From contig JAUWYY010000013.1 of NCBI GenBank assembly GCA_030615605.1, positions 1-58,834 on the forward strand: 58,834 bases of DNA. Reading direction: 5' to 3'. How positions within the stretch are numbered: position 1 is the first letter of the stretch; each line of letters begins with the position of its first letter. A model generated the notes under the pieces. That model made no database searches. It was not told where the DNA came from and saw nothing but the letters and a program-made list of their open reading frames with translations. This document shows, one piece after another, positions 16,065 through 23,450 of this stretch. The position numbers were made by a program, and so were the translations under genes. The stretch is from a bacterium (GTDB lineage Bacteria > Armatimonadota > Zipacnadia > Zipacnadales > Zipacnadaceae).

Positions 16065-17126
16065 ATGAGACACGATGAATCCACGACGCCCACAAATGAG
16101 CCAGATCGTACGACAGATGGCGAGGCGGAAGTGGACCGCCAACAATACCATCTGCGCCAGGCCGTGTCTGAGTTCCTGATCTATATGGCCGACTATCGGA
16201 GGGTTTCGCCACTCACGGTACAAGCATACCAGCGGGACCTTGCACGACTCGGTGACTACCTCTTGACGCATCAGCTACCGACCGACGTCAGAGACATCAC
16301 CAGCCGCCACATCCAGGGCTTTGCGGTGTCTGTGAGCGGCTTGGCTCCGGCCACGATTACTCGGGCTCTGAACGCCGCAAGTAGCTTCTTCTCCCACCTA
16401 GCCCGCACCGGCGTGGTGCGCACCAATCCGGTCTTAGGAGTGGAGAAGCCCCGGGGGCGGCAGCAGCCGACCCGAGTGCCCACGATTGACGAGTGCCGGC
16501 GCCTGGTGGGCGCCTGCCGTGATGCGCGCGAGCGCGCTATGGTGACACTGCTGATCACGGCAGGCCTACGAAGAGGCGAGTTGCTAGGCCTGCGTATCTC
16601 GGACCTGGCAGCCGATCTGAGCCACATCACCGTGCTGGGCAAGGGTCAGCGGACCCGGGTGATGCCGCTTCCCGAGCAGACCGGGGACGTGCTCCGGGAA
16701 TACCTGGCTGGCCGCGTGCACGGTTCGGAGTGGCTGTTCCCGAACGCAGCGGGAGGTCGCATGGGCAACACCACCTTCGCGAGGCTATTCAAGCGCCTCC
16801 TGGCCGGGGCAGGGCTGGCCGGCTTGAGCATCACTCCGCATTCCCTGCGACATGGCTTTGCCACAGCCGTGCTCCGCTCGGGCGCCGACGTGAAGACGAT
16901 CCAGCAACTATTGGGCCACGCGGACCTGAGTACAACCGCCAGATACTTGCACAGCGGCGCTGCGGCCAAGCGAGCAGCGGTGGAAGCCCTGCCCAACTAT
17001 ATTGGAGGCATGCGGGAGGGCCAGACGCCCGCTGGACAGCCAGACCCAGTCAATGCTCTGCCAGCGGCAGGTCCTGGAAGCACGGGGGCAGACGGCGAGA
17101 ATGGAGGTGATTGCGATGCCCAGTGA
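16065..17126 (+). CDS. Tyrosine recombinase/integrase, XerD-like
   Basis: 353 residues from ATG 16065 (an ATG at 16011 would add 18 residues; neither has a good ribosome binding site). The N-terminal SAM-like domain spans residues 28-125 and the catalytic domain about 140-310. Active-site residues are complete: R169 in AGLRRGE, K193 in GKGQR, H259 and R262 in HSLRH, H285 in LLGHA and Y294 in TTARYLH. The ~50 residue tail is Gly/Ala/Pro-rich and disordered. It is clearly different from the 4.5 kb recombinase. The stop overlaps the start of a small gene, and a serine recombinase follows, so three site-specific recombinases lie within 15 kb. Confidence 0.9.
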   Translation: MRHDESTTPTNEPDRTTDGEAEVDRQQYHLRQAVSEFLIYMADYRRVSPLTVQAYQRDLARLGDYLLTHQLPTDVRDITSRHIQGFAVSVSGLAPATITRALNAASSFFSHLARTGVVRTNPVLGVEKPRGRQQPTRVPTIDECRRLVGACRDARERAMVTLLITAGLRRGELLGLRISDLAADLSHITVLGKGQRTRVMPLPEQTGDVLREYLAGRVHGSEWLFPNAAGGRMGNTTFARLFKRLLAGAGLAGLSITPHSLRHGFATAVLRSGADVKTIQQLLGHADLSTTARYLHSGAAAKRAAVEALPNYIGGMREGQTPAGQPDPVNALPAAGPGSTGADGENGGDCDAQ

Positions 17127-17364
17127 TGACGAACGCACATCCGCACCCACGCTGGCGGACCGCTGGCGCCGGGCCTTTCAGACCATGGTGGGAGCAGTAC
17201 TGCGCGAACTGGGAGCATGCCAGGAGCCAGATGAAGCTGGAAGTTTGGCTAAACCTGGCGACGACCAGATAGGTCCCGCCAGAGCTCCGGCTGGGCCTAA
17301 ACCGTGCGAGAACGGCTCTAATCCGCGTTCTGGGGAGTGTGCCAGGGTGCGCAAATGTGAGTGA
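17116..17364 (+). CDS. Small protein coupled to the recombinase
   Basis: 82 residues. The ATG at 17116 lies 5 nt after a perfect GGAGGTGA, inside the last codons of the recombinase gene, so translation is coupled. The N-terminal ~35 residues (APTLADRWRRAFQTMVGAVL) form an amphipathic helix. The rest is Pro/Gly-rich and ends in several Cys residues. No family was recognised. It may be a recombination directionality or accessory factor, judging by position only. Confidence 0.55.
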   Translation: MPSDDERTSAPTLADRWRRAFQTMVGAVLRELGACQEPDEAGSLAKPGDDQIGPARAPAGPKPCENGSNPRSGECARVRKCE

Positions 17365-17401
17365 GTTTGTATATATTAGTCATATCGCCCATTCTTCAGA
17401 G

Positions 17402-17430
17402 TTGACTTTTGTAACACACTAGGATATACT
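17402..17430 (+). promoter_or_regulatory. Sigma70-type promoter of the serine recombinase
   Basis: TTGACT (17402-17407), 17 bp spacer, TATACT (17425-17430). The ribosome binding site GGAGG (17439-17443) and the ATG at 17453 follow within 25 bp, so the leader is very short. Confidence 0.65.
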
Positions 17431-17452
17431 ACCTTTATGGAGGTTGAAAGCC

Positions 17453-19519
17453 ATGACACAGAACCAACAAGAAGCTCACCCTAGACCCCGTGTTGGCATC
17501 TACGCACGTGTTTCGACTCCTGCACAGGCCGACCGCGAGACTCCTATCCGATCGCAATTGCATGTCTGTCGGCAAGTTGTTGGCGAGAGATTCGGACGTG
17601 ATGCTTCTGTCCGAGAATTTGTGGATAAAGGGTACTCGGGAACGCTAGGGCTGCGCAAAGCCCCCGACCAGAGATCAGGCTTCCGTCCTGCATTGACTGA
17701 CCTTTGTGAGGTGATCGCGGCGGGTGAAATCAATGTAGTTGTAGTGCAGGACCGTGACCGCCTGGCCCGGGATGAGTATGTGATGCTGGAACTGGTCAAT
17801 GACTACTTTCGGCGCTACAACGTCAGGCTCTTCCACCCCGGTGGCCAGATTGATCTTCACTCCCCCGAGGGCCTGTTGATAGGCAATGTGATTGCCGCCG
17901 TGGCAGCCTTCTATCCCCGCCAAAATATTGGTAAGGTCAAGGCTGGTTTGGCGAAGCGTGCCGCCGAAGGGTACCCTATGACCAAGGTGCCCTACGGCTG
18001 GCGCTGGCAGGAACCACAGGAGATCTCCCCGGGCTGCCGCCGCGGCATCGAGCGAGTCGAACAAGAAGGCGTCTGGGTCTGCAAGATGAAAGATTGGTAT
18101 CTGGCTGGCTGGGGCAGCGCCAAGATCGTGCGGGAGCTGAACAGCCAGCGGGTGCGAGGCCCCGGCGGCGGCACGTGGATCATGAGCACAGCGCTGAAGC
18201 TGCTCAGCAATCCGCTCCACGCAGGCCTGGTACGCCTGCCTAATGACGAGGGTTATATCAGTGGCCAGCACTCTGCCCAGAGGTACTTTCAGCCAGAGGA
18301 GTTCCATGAAGTCCAGCGAATCCGAGCGCGGAAGAGCCGCAAGCGCGGCAAGTATGATAGCAGCCGATTTATCCTGGGCGGTACCGCAGTTTGCGGTGAG
18401 TGTCGGCGTGATCTGGTCGGGGCGACCCATCCCACGGCGCGCTTCTACCAGTGCTCGCCGCACGATGAGTACGATCGACGCCCGTGCGCGGGCCTGACCG
18501 TGCGCGCCGACCATCTTGAGCATACCGTGGTCGAACACATCAAGAAGCTAGCGACTTCCCCGGACATGCAGCTGCTGCTGGGCGAACAACTGGAGGTGTT
18601 GCTGGCCAAGCAGGCTGAGTCGATTCGCGCGGAACTGCGCCTCCACCAGGACGCCCTGGACGAAATCGGCCACACCCGCGACAAGATGTTCACTATGCTG
18701 CGGCGGAATCAGATCCCGGAACATGAGTATGCACGTCGCAGCAAAGAGCTTGATGAGGAAGAGGCGGCCGTGCAGGACACCAGTGCGGAGCTTCAGGCAC
18801 GCATTGAGAATGAGCGACTGCGTGAGTCTCACGTGATACGGGTCAGGAAGGTACTGGCCAACTTCGATGAGACGTGGAACATGCTCACTGACGACGAGAA
18901 GCGACGGGTGGTGGAGATCGTCGTTGAGAGCATCTTGGTGTTTCAGCATGCTGATGGCAAGAAAGTCGTTGTGAAACCATGTTTTTTGCCCGAGCATCCT
19001 GTAATCATCCTTGGCACATGCCGCGCTAATCGCCCCCGCTTCGGGCTGGAAGCGTTGACCATGCGTCAGCTGGCTGCCTTGGCGCTGGTTGACCAGGGGC
19101 TCCAGCCCAAGGAGATTGCCGACCGCTGGCAGACGAGTGTCGGCAACGTGCACACGCACCTGAAGAATGCGCGCGACCGCTTGCAGGTAGCTACCACCGA
19201 AGAGGCAGTTGAGAAGGCCCGTCCCCGCATCAGGCAATTCCGTGACTACCTGCCTCTGGATGGCCGCGACGGGCAGCCCAAGGGTGAGGTTGAGCTGACT
19301 CCTGGGCAGCAGGAGGTCTTAAAGCTCATGGCTCGACTGGAGCTCAAGTACGCTGCCATCGCTCGGAAGCTGGGAGTCACTGAAGGGGCCGTGAAATACC
19401 AAGCCCATGAGGTGATGAGAAGGCTCGGCGTCAACCGCCGACGCCAGGCTGTCGCCAAAGCGCGTAAGCTGGGCTTCTTGAAGGAAGAACACCTGCCACC
19501 GGCCCAGACGTCGGCATGA
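17453..19519 (+). CDS. Large serine recombinase with two C-terminal LuxR-like HTH domains
   Basis: 688 residues. ATG 17453 is chosen because GGAGG lies 9 nt upstream. The N-terminal resolvase domain (about 10-150) has the nucleophile S21 in YARVST and QDRDRLARDE. A recombinase domain follows (about 170-290), then a zinc ribbon (CGEC, later C-x-PHDEYDRRPC, about 315-350) and a coiled coil (about 385-480). Large serine integrases usually end there. This one continues with two helix-turn-helix units: LTMRQLAALALVDQGLQPKEIA (about 530-580) and LTPGQQEVLKLMARLELKYAAI (about 610-670). Both have the GerE/LuxR pattern of a Leu-Thr start and recognition helix (TSVGNVHTHLKNAR, TEGAVKYQAHEVMRRLGV). They may recognise extra DNA sites or regulate its own promoter. 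Confidence 0.92.
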   Translation: MTQNQQEAHPRPRVGIYARVSTPAQADRETPIRSQLHVCRQVVGERFGRDASVREFVDKGYSGTLGLRKAPDQRSGFRPALTDLCEVIAAGEINVVVVQDRDRLARDEYVMLELVNDYFRRYNVRLFHPGGQIDLHSPEGLLIGNVIAAVAAFYPRQNIGKVKAGLAKRAAEGYPMTKVPYGWRWQEPQEISPGCRRGIERVEQEGVWVCKMKDWYLAGWGSAKIVRELNSQRVRGPGGGTWIMSTALKLLSNPLHAGLVRLPNDEGYISGQHSAQRYFQPEEFHEVQRIRARKSRKRGKYDSSRFILGGTAVCGECRRDLVGATHPTARFYQCSPHDEYDRRPCAGLTVRADHLEHTVVEHIKKLATSPDMQLLLGEQLEVLLAKQAESIRAELRLHQDALDEIGHTRDKMFTMLRRNQIPEHEYARRSKELDEEEAAVQDTSAELQARIENERLRESHVIRVRKVLANFDETWNMLTDDEKRRVVEIVVESILVFQHADGKKVVVKPCFLPEHPVIILGTCRANRPRFGLEALTMRQLAALALVDQGLQPKEIADRWQTSVGNVHTHLKNARDRLQVATTEEAVEKARPRIRQFRDYLPLDGRDGQPKGEVELTPGQQEVLKLMARLELKYAAIARKLGVTEGAVKYQAHEVMRRLGVNRRRQAVAKARKLGFLKEEHLPPAQTSA

Positions 19520-19551
19520 GTGGTCCGCGCAAGTGAGCTGCCTCTATTCGT

Positions 19552-19620
19552 GGTACCACTTGCAATGTTAGTGCTACCGCCTGCAGGCCATGGCTATATC
19601 GCCTCCGGAGCCGGTAGCAC
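19552..19620 (+). repeat. Structured repeat element A, copy 3
   Basis: The best formed copy: TGCTACCG (19572-19579) pairs with CGGTAGCA (19612-19619) around a 32 nt loop that contains CATGGCTATATCGCCTCCGG. It lies 33 bp after the serine recombinase stop. Compared with copy 1 at 10069, both arms of the stem have changed together. Confidence 0.5.
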
Positions 19621-19733
19621 GTGCGCTTGAGATCCTGGGGCCGGAGGACGATGCTATCTCAGTTGGCCGGGTGCAGCACGACTGGTTTACACCGTTAGCT
19701 CCCGTCGTACTCGTCGGTTGAAGCAGGGGAAGG

Positions 19734-19762
19734 TTGCTTTTCTTCAGGTCTGATATTATAAT
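19734..19762 (+). promoter_or_regulatory. Sigma70-type promoter of the structured RNA
   Basis: TTGCTT (19734-19739), 17 bp spacer, TATAAT (19757-19762). The predicted start, about 6-7 nt later, falls exactly on the first base of a long hairpin (19769). Confidence 0.6.
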
Positions 19763-19767
19763 TACTG

Positions 19768-19874
19768 GTGCACCTAGTTGGACCGGAGCCGCCGTATGTA
19801 AGGCCGGCTTCGATGGTCTCTAACTAGTAGCTCCGGCTACCAGCTAGGTGCAGACCGCGGGGCCGGCTTTTTTG
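19768..19874 (+). ncRNA. Candidate structured RNA ending in a U-run (sRNA or riboswitch-like leader)
   Basis: The transcript predicted from the promoter at 19734 begins with TGCACCTAGTTGGACCGGAGC (19769-19789). This pairs with 19830-19852 over about 20 bp, with one bulge. The ~40 nt loop contains AAGGCCGGCTT (19800-19810). A second GGCCGGC (19861-19867) directly precedes a run of six T (19868-19873), as in an intrinsic terminator. The two GCCGGC blocks can pair with each other or with themselves, giving alternative folds. A membrane protein gene starts 43 bp later, so this may be a free RNA or its leader. I do not recognise a known riboswitch class. Confidence 0.5.
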
Positions 19875-19916
19875 GGGATGGTGAATTGGAGGACAATAGC
19901 CGCAGAGGAGCTGCCC

Positions 19917-20435
19917 ATGGCACGCAAACCACCACGAAGAGTCATAAGAGAGCTCCGGGAGCGCCAAGCACTTGAGGCGGAGAATCGTCTACTGCGAGAT
20001 CGCTTGGCACAAGAGGAACAGGAGCGGCAAGCACAGCGGCAGGTAGCTTGTGAGCAGCAAGCGGAGGAGCACGGGCCGGAGCCACCAGCGCAGGACTCAC
20101 CGGACAGTGGTGAGGGGAGGGGGAACGTCAACGTACAGGTCAGCACACCGCAGCAGTGGTCGGTAGGGGCAGGCATAGCTGCTGCCCCGCTGGTGTACAT
20201 TGCAGCAGCGATAGGCTGTCCTATCGTGGGCTGCCTCGCCCTGCTGGTGATTCCAGCGATGATGATAACGCTGGTGTATGTGTGGCCTATTGGTGCAGCG
20301 GGCCTGGCAACGGGACTGTTGCTTCACAGCGCGAGTATGAGGGCTAAGGACAAGAATCTGTGGATTGCTCTCAGTTGGATTGCGGCGGTTATCGTGTGCG
20401 TCGTGATATATGTGGTAATTCCGCCACCGTACTAG
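19917..20435 (+). CDS. Small membrane protein with N-terminal coiled coil
   Basis: 172 residues from ATG 19917 (GAGGAG 8 nt upstream; the frame is open further upstream). Residues 1-50 are a highly charged coiled coil (RELRERQALEAENRLLRDRL), followed by a disordered Glu/Pro/Ser-rich link. Then come three to four hydrophobic helices (about residues 85-165), including the Cys-containing AAIGCPIVGCLALLVI. No family was recognised. It is followed 21 bp later by another small membrane protein on the same strand, and the two probably form an operon behind the structured RNA. Confidence 0.65.
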   Translation: MARKPPRRVIRELRERQALEAENRLLRDRLAQEEQERQAQRQVACEQQAEEHGPEPPAQDSPDSGEGRGNVNVQVSTPQQWSVGAGIAAAPLVYIAAAIGCPIVGCLALLVIPAMMITLVYVWPIGAAGLATGLLLHSASMRAKDKNLWIALSWIAAVIVCVVIYVVIPPPY

Positions 20436-20456
20436 CCAACCCCGGAAGGGATCACT

Positions 20457-20822
20457 ATGTCCCGTATCTGGCGCAGGTCAAAGGAGTCGTGGCTGAAGGC
20501 AAAATGGTCAACAATAGTATCGAGTTGGAGAGCGCGACAACTTGAGCAGCAACGCAGAGACCGCGAGGAACTGGAGCTGCTTCGCGCTGCAGGGCCGAGT
20601 CCCTTGGACAATATCGGCACTATGGCGTGGGCCGGGATTGTCTGCGGACTCGCTAGCCTATTATTTTGGCCTCCCCTGTTGGGTTGCATAGGCATCGGTT
20701 TGGGGGCTTGGGCGATCCACGAAGGAGACAAGAAGGGCGGGCCAATAGCAGTTGGGGTTTCCTTGCTATCTATGATTGTCGGTACGCTCATAGGGGCATC
20801 TGTGGGGTCCAGAATGTTCTAG
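20457..20822 (+). CDS. Small membrane protein with charged N-terminus
   Basis: 121 residues from an ATG with GGAAGGG 7 nt upstream. It begins with a basic, coiled-coil-like part (RARQLEQQRRDREELELL). Two hydrophobic helices follow (about 52-83 and 94-118), rich in Gly spaced every four residues (GCIGIGLGAWA, VGTLIGASVGS), as in DUF4190-like proteins. The architecture mirrors the upstream gene (charged coil, then membrane helices), so the products may form a complex. Function unknown. Confidence 0.6.
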   Translation: MSRIWRRSKESWLKAKWSTIVSSWRARQLEQQRRDREELELLRAAGPSPLDNIGTMAWAGIVCGLASLLFWPPLLGCIGIGLGAWAIHEGDKKGGPIAVGVSLLSMIVGTLIGASVGSRMF

Positions 20823-20967
20823 GGTGAGACTCCCAGGCGTTGACTTGAAGGACTTGGAAACCGTAGGCGTAGCGATGGTGATAGCCGTATTGGTGTTGAC
20901 CATATTGATAGCCCCATCCCCTTGACCCTCCCCGCCAGCCACAGTACTCATATGAAAGGCAACCTCT

Positions 20968-22181
20968 TTAGGCAGAATTTTCTCTTAATTGGACAAGTTT
21001 TTCGTATTGGGCCTGGGCCAGGCGGGCCATATCGTGATCAGCTTTGCGCTGCTGCAAACAGGCGCGGCGGCCGCCGTTGGAGGGCTGACCCGGCTTGGGA
21101 CCGGACTTGTTTTTAGGCTTGCCGGCCATAATCTCTATGTGGCGAATCTTCTCATCAGTACGCAGGGGCGGCGCCCAGCTATAGGGCTGGTCTTTGGTCA
21201 GCATCTGCCAGATGAGCACCACCAGCTTGCGAGCCACCGCGCAGACAGCTTTGTTATGGGCCTTCTTTTTGCGCAGGCGCAGATAGAAGGCCTGCAGCGG
21301 GCCGGGGCTGCGCACTGCAGCGTGGGCAGCTTCCACCAGCAGCCAGCGGACGTGAGAGCGGCCCCGCTTGGAGATGCGAGTGGGCCCAAAAGCGTGATCG
21401 GCGGAGCGCTTGCCCAGCGGATCCAGGCCCAGGTAGCTGACCAGTTTGTCCGGCTCCCCGAAGCGACTAATATCACCGATAGCAGCCAGCACTCCGGCAG
21501 CTACCTGCAGGCTGAAGCCGGGGATGGTCAGCAGCAGGCGCATCTGCGGAGTGTCGATGGTGGCCTGGGCGATGCGCTTGTCGGCGTCGGTGATCTGGGC
21601 ATCCAAAACGTTAAGCAACAACAGCTCCTGGTCCATCTGGAAGCGCTCATCAGCAGGCAGCTTAACCTGCTCCAGAAGAGCCCGGCCCTTTCTGCCGAAC
21701 AGGTCGCTGACCTCGGGCTTGGCCACCAGGTTGCGGTGCAGGATAGCATGGATGCGGTTTTTGACCTGAGTACGCTGTCGCATCAGGGCAGTGCGGTAGG
21801 GGGTTAGGCCCCGGAGGCGAATAGTATAATCGTCGGGGACCCAAACCGGCGGCAGGTAATCGGCGCGCAGCAGCTCCGCCAAAACCCGCGAGTCGACTTT
21901 GTCGGTCTTGATCTTGGCCGAGGCGATGGCTTTGGTCTGCAGGGGATTGGAGATGACCGCCAGACCGGCACTTCGTCGAATTAGCCGGTAGATAGCTACC
22001 GCATTGGTGGTTGACTCCAGGCAGAGCGCATCATCTCGGGTCAGGCTGGCCGCGAAGTTTTTCAGGGCCTTTGGCGTGGTGGCAAAGTGCCACTGCTTGA
22101 CGATCTGGCCAGCGCGGTCTAACTTGGTGCAAAAACAAATTGCTTGTGGACGTCGAGGCCGATATAATGTTGGTAGGTCAT
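20968..22181 (-). pseudogene. IS110-family transposase (DEDD), single frameshift near the N-terminus
   Basis: The start at 22181 reads MTYQHYIGLDVHKQFVF, the typical IS110 N-terminus with the first catalytic Asp. At a run of five A at 22131-22135 the frame breaks. One extra base would continue with CTKLDRAGQIVKQWHF and lead into the long frame ending at 20968. The DEDD residues are in GLDVHK, CLEST and KTDKVDSRVL. The C-terminal part has LLTIPGFS and the SKRGRSHVRWLL segment with the catalytic Ser. Intact length would be about 404 residues, normal for the family. Apart from this one base it looks full length, so it is a recent inactivation or a sequencing error in a homopolymer. Confidence 0.85.
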
Positions 22182-22189
22182 AATGATCC

Positions 22190-22430
22190 TCTCATCGGCA
22201 AAGATAAGCTGGTCGGCGGGGTGTCTCAGACACCTACTCATACGGGCTCGTAGCCCAACCGGGTGGGTCCGTGGGGGAGCGCAGTTAGAATTACGGGCTC
22301 GTAGCCCACACCGTGGCTCGCGCCACCCCTTTTCCGAGACCAGCGACCAAACCCCGGACCCGGTAGGAGGATCATACCTCATCCCCCCACCCACTGTCGC
22401 TATATTTTTATACCAGTTAGCATTGGCTTG
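22190..22430 (-). ncRNA. Candidate IS110 bridge RNA region
   Basis: The non-coding 5' end of the IS contains two copies of GGGCTACGAGCCCGTA (minus strand; plus-strand positions about 22240-22256 and 22293-22309). Each is a small GGGCT/AGCCC hairpin, separated by ~37 nt. Nearby GGTGTCTGAGACACC forms another stem. IS110-group elements make a two-loop bridge RNA from exactly this region. The loops and boundaries are inferred only. Confidence 0.5.
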
Positions 22431-22622
22431 AGGACTTCGTCCCGTGCATTAGAATCTAGGCCAAGGAGTGGATGATGGATGCAACGGGCATTAGTGGCAG
22501 TTGAGAGACCAGACGAAGCTCGGGCCACCGCGCGAGAGCAGTGCAGGAGGCTCGAGTGTTTTGTTTTGTGCAGGGCGTGGGGCTAACATAGCAGGTGGTA
22601 CTAGTAATGGGGGCAGCTCACA

Positions 22623-22823
22623 GTGGACCCTCACTCTCTCGGTCAAAAGCTAAGGAAAATCAGACTAGACCTCGGGTTAGAAATCAAGCAGGTTGCGCAG
22701 GCCACTGGCGTCAACGAATGTACCATAATCAACTGGGAATATAACCGCTGCATGCCCCGGGACCGTCTTCTCGACACAGTTCGAGAGTTCTACCGGAGTC
22801 AGGGACACTCGATGACTGCCTAA
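22623..22823 (+). CDS. XRE-family HTH regulator, short
   Basis: 66 residues from a GTG start with GGGGG about 8 nt upstream. Nearly the whole protein is one helix-turn-helix: LGQKLRKIRLDLGLEIKQVA, then ATGVNECTIINWEYNRCMP as turn and recognition helix. There is no extra domain, as in small phage-type or toxin-antitoxin regulators. Its 3' half overlaps a minus-strand open frame (22677-23069). On sequence grounds this HTH is the more convincing of the two. Confidence 0.75.
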   Translation: MDPHSLGQKLRKIRLDLGLEIKQVAQATGVNECTIINWEYNRCMPRDRLLDTVREFYRSQGHSMTA

Positions 22824-23069
22824 CTGTAAACCCCTCTCTGCCACGCGGACTCTGACCACTGTCTCTGACTTATTTGGTATCCTTTGCGGCCAGATAACCA
22901 CAGCCAACACTGCCCCGGTGACGGCGAACATGACGGCATTGAAAGCGACCATCCGCGCAAGCGAGACAGTCGGTGCCATCAGGCGGATCAACACGAACGC
23001 CCCGAGTAGAATCGCCGCGAAGGTGCCGATACCTACCAATGCCAGTTTGCCGAGTCGGTGCCAGTTCAT
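22677..23069 (-). CDS. Small two-helix membrane protein, C-terminus uncertain
   Basis: 130 residues from the ATG at 23069, with AGGTGA 6 nt upstream. Residues about 8-32 and 40-62 are hydrophobic helices (LALVGIGTFAAILLGAFVLI, VMFAVTGAVLAVVIW). After residue ~66 the sequence is merely the complement of the XRE gene and does not look like protein, so the natural stop was probably lost. Structured element B lies 30-90 bp upstream in sense orientation. Confidence 0.4.
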   Translation of the reverse strand: MNWHRLGKLALVGIGTFAAILLGAFVLIRLMAPTVSLARMVAFNAVMFAVTGAVLAVVIWPQRIPNKSETVVRVRVAERGLQLGSHRVSLTPVELSNCVEKTVPGHAAVIFPVDYGTFVDASGLRNLLDF

Positions 23070-23098
23070 GCAATTCACCTGTTCTCGTACCGGCGGGT

Positions 23099-23158
23099 AG
23101 GCAGCGGGGCGATGACCGTGGGTCAACCTGGGCGGAGACCCCGCCGCTCCCGCCGGCA
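23099..23158 (-). promoter_or_regulatory. Structured leader element B, copy 1
   Basis: On the minus strand it holds GCGGGGT-TC-GCCCAGGTTGA, CCACGGTCAT and a closing CGC-CCGCTGCC that pairs with the start. The same order occurs at 24374-24428. Both copies lie 5' of a minus-strand gene in sense orientation. The conserved CCCAGGTTGA and ACGGTCAT single-stranded parts between paired flanks suggest a regulatory RNA. I do not match it to a known riboswitch. Confidence 0.4.
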
Positions 23159-23206
23159 ATTTCCTTCCGGTCTTTTCCGCGACCAAATAGCTGCCGGCCA
23201 AAGTAT

Positions 23207-23446
23207 TCACCGCACTCGTTGCCTAGTCACAGTAGGAACTTCACCACAGATAGACCGCCGCCGCACCTAACAGCACTAATCCGATTAGTGCAACTGCACC
23301 TGGTACAACGCCCGGTCGCGTCCTTCGCATAGCTAATACCTCCCGGAAGAACCGGCAAAGCTTTTCCTATCGGATGTCATGCGCTCAGGGCCTCGGCCAG
23401 GGCTACCCTACGCTTGCCGCCTGCTTGACGGTCGGCTCAAGATCGG
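23207..23446 (+). repeat. ~240 bp long-range direct repeat, copy 1
   Basis: It is about 95% identical to 54140-54382 in the same orientation, 31 kb away. It contains a short membrane peptide gene (23241-23330), the perfect hairpin GCACTAATCCGATTAGTGC and the PDLEPT peptide relic (23403-23450). Confidence 0.85.
23241..23330 (-). CDS. 29-residue single-helix membrane peptide
   Basis: ATG at 23330 with GGGAGG 8 nt upstream, an excellent ribosome binding site. The peptide is MRRTRPGVVPGAV, then the hydrophobic helix ALIGLVLLGAAAVYLW, then the stop. A basic head plus one helix is the shape of small stress proteins or type I toxins. The second copy of the surrounding repeat (54.2 kb) has lost the ATG (CCG instead) and has a frameshift near the end. 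Only this copy could be made. Confidence 0.45.
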   Translation of the reverse strand: MRRTRPGVVPGAVALIGLVLLGAAAVYLW

Positions 23447-23450
23447 GTAT
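23403..23450 (-). pseudogene. PDLELT-type short peptide relic 1
   Basis: The frame IPDLEPTVKQAASVG ends in a stop and matches 54339-54386 and the intact small gene at 26118-26225. It overlaps the end of the 23437-24351 gene. Confidence 0.35.

Larger units (their letters stand above)
20968..22430 (-). mobile_element. IS110-group insertion sequence, transposase frameshifted
   Basis: It contains the IS110 transposase relic (20968-22181) and, upstream of its start, a ~250 bp non-coding end with paired stem-loops. This fits the IS110-group layout, in which the bridge RNA lies 5' of the transposase. The exact element ends cannot be read, since IS110 elements lack clear terminal inverted repeats. 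Confidence 0.7.

Noticed and set aside
19768..19874. tRNA or tmRNA
   Set aside because: There is no acceptor stem with CCA-type end, anticodon arm or T-arm GGTTC sequence; the fold is one long hairpin.
22240..22309. GGGCTACGAGCCC repeats as a CRISPR or tandem repeat
   Set aside because: Only two copies, both hairpins inside the IS110 5' end; bridge RNA is the better explanation.
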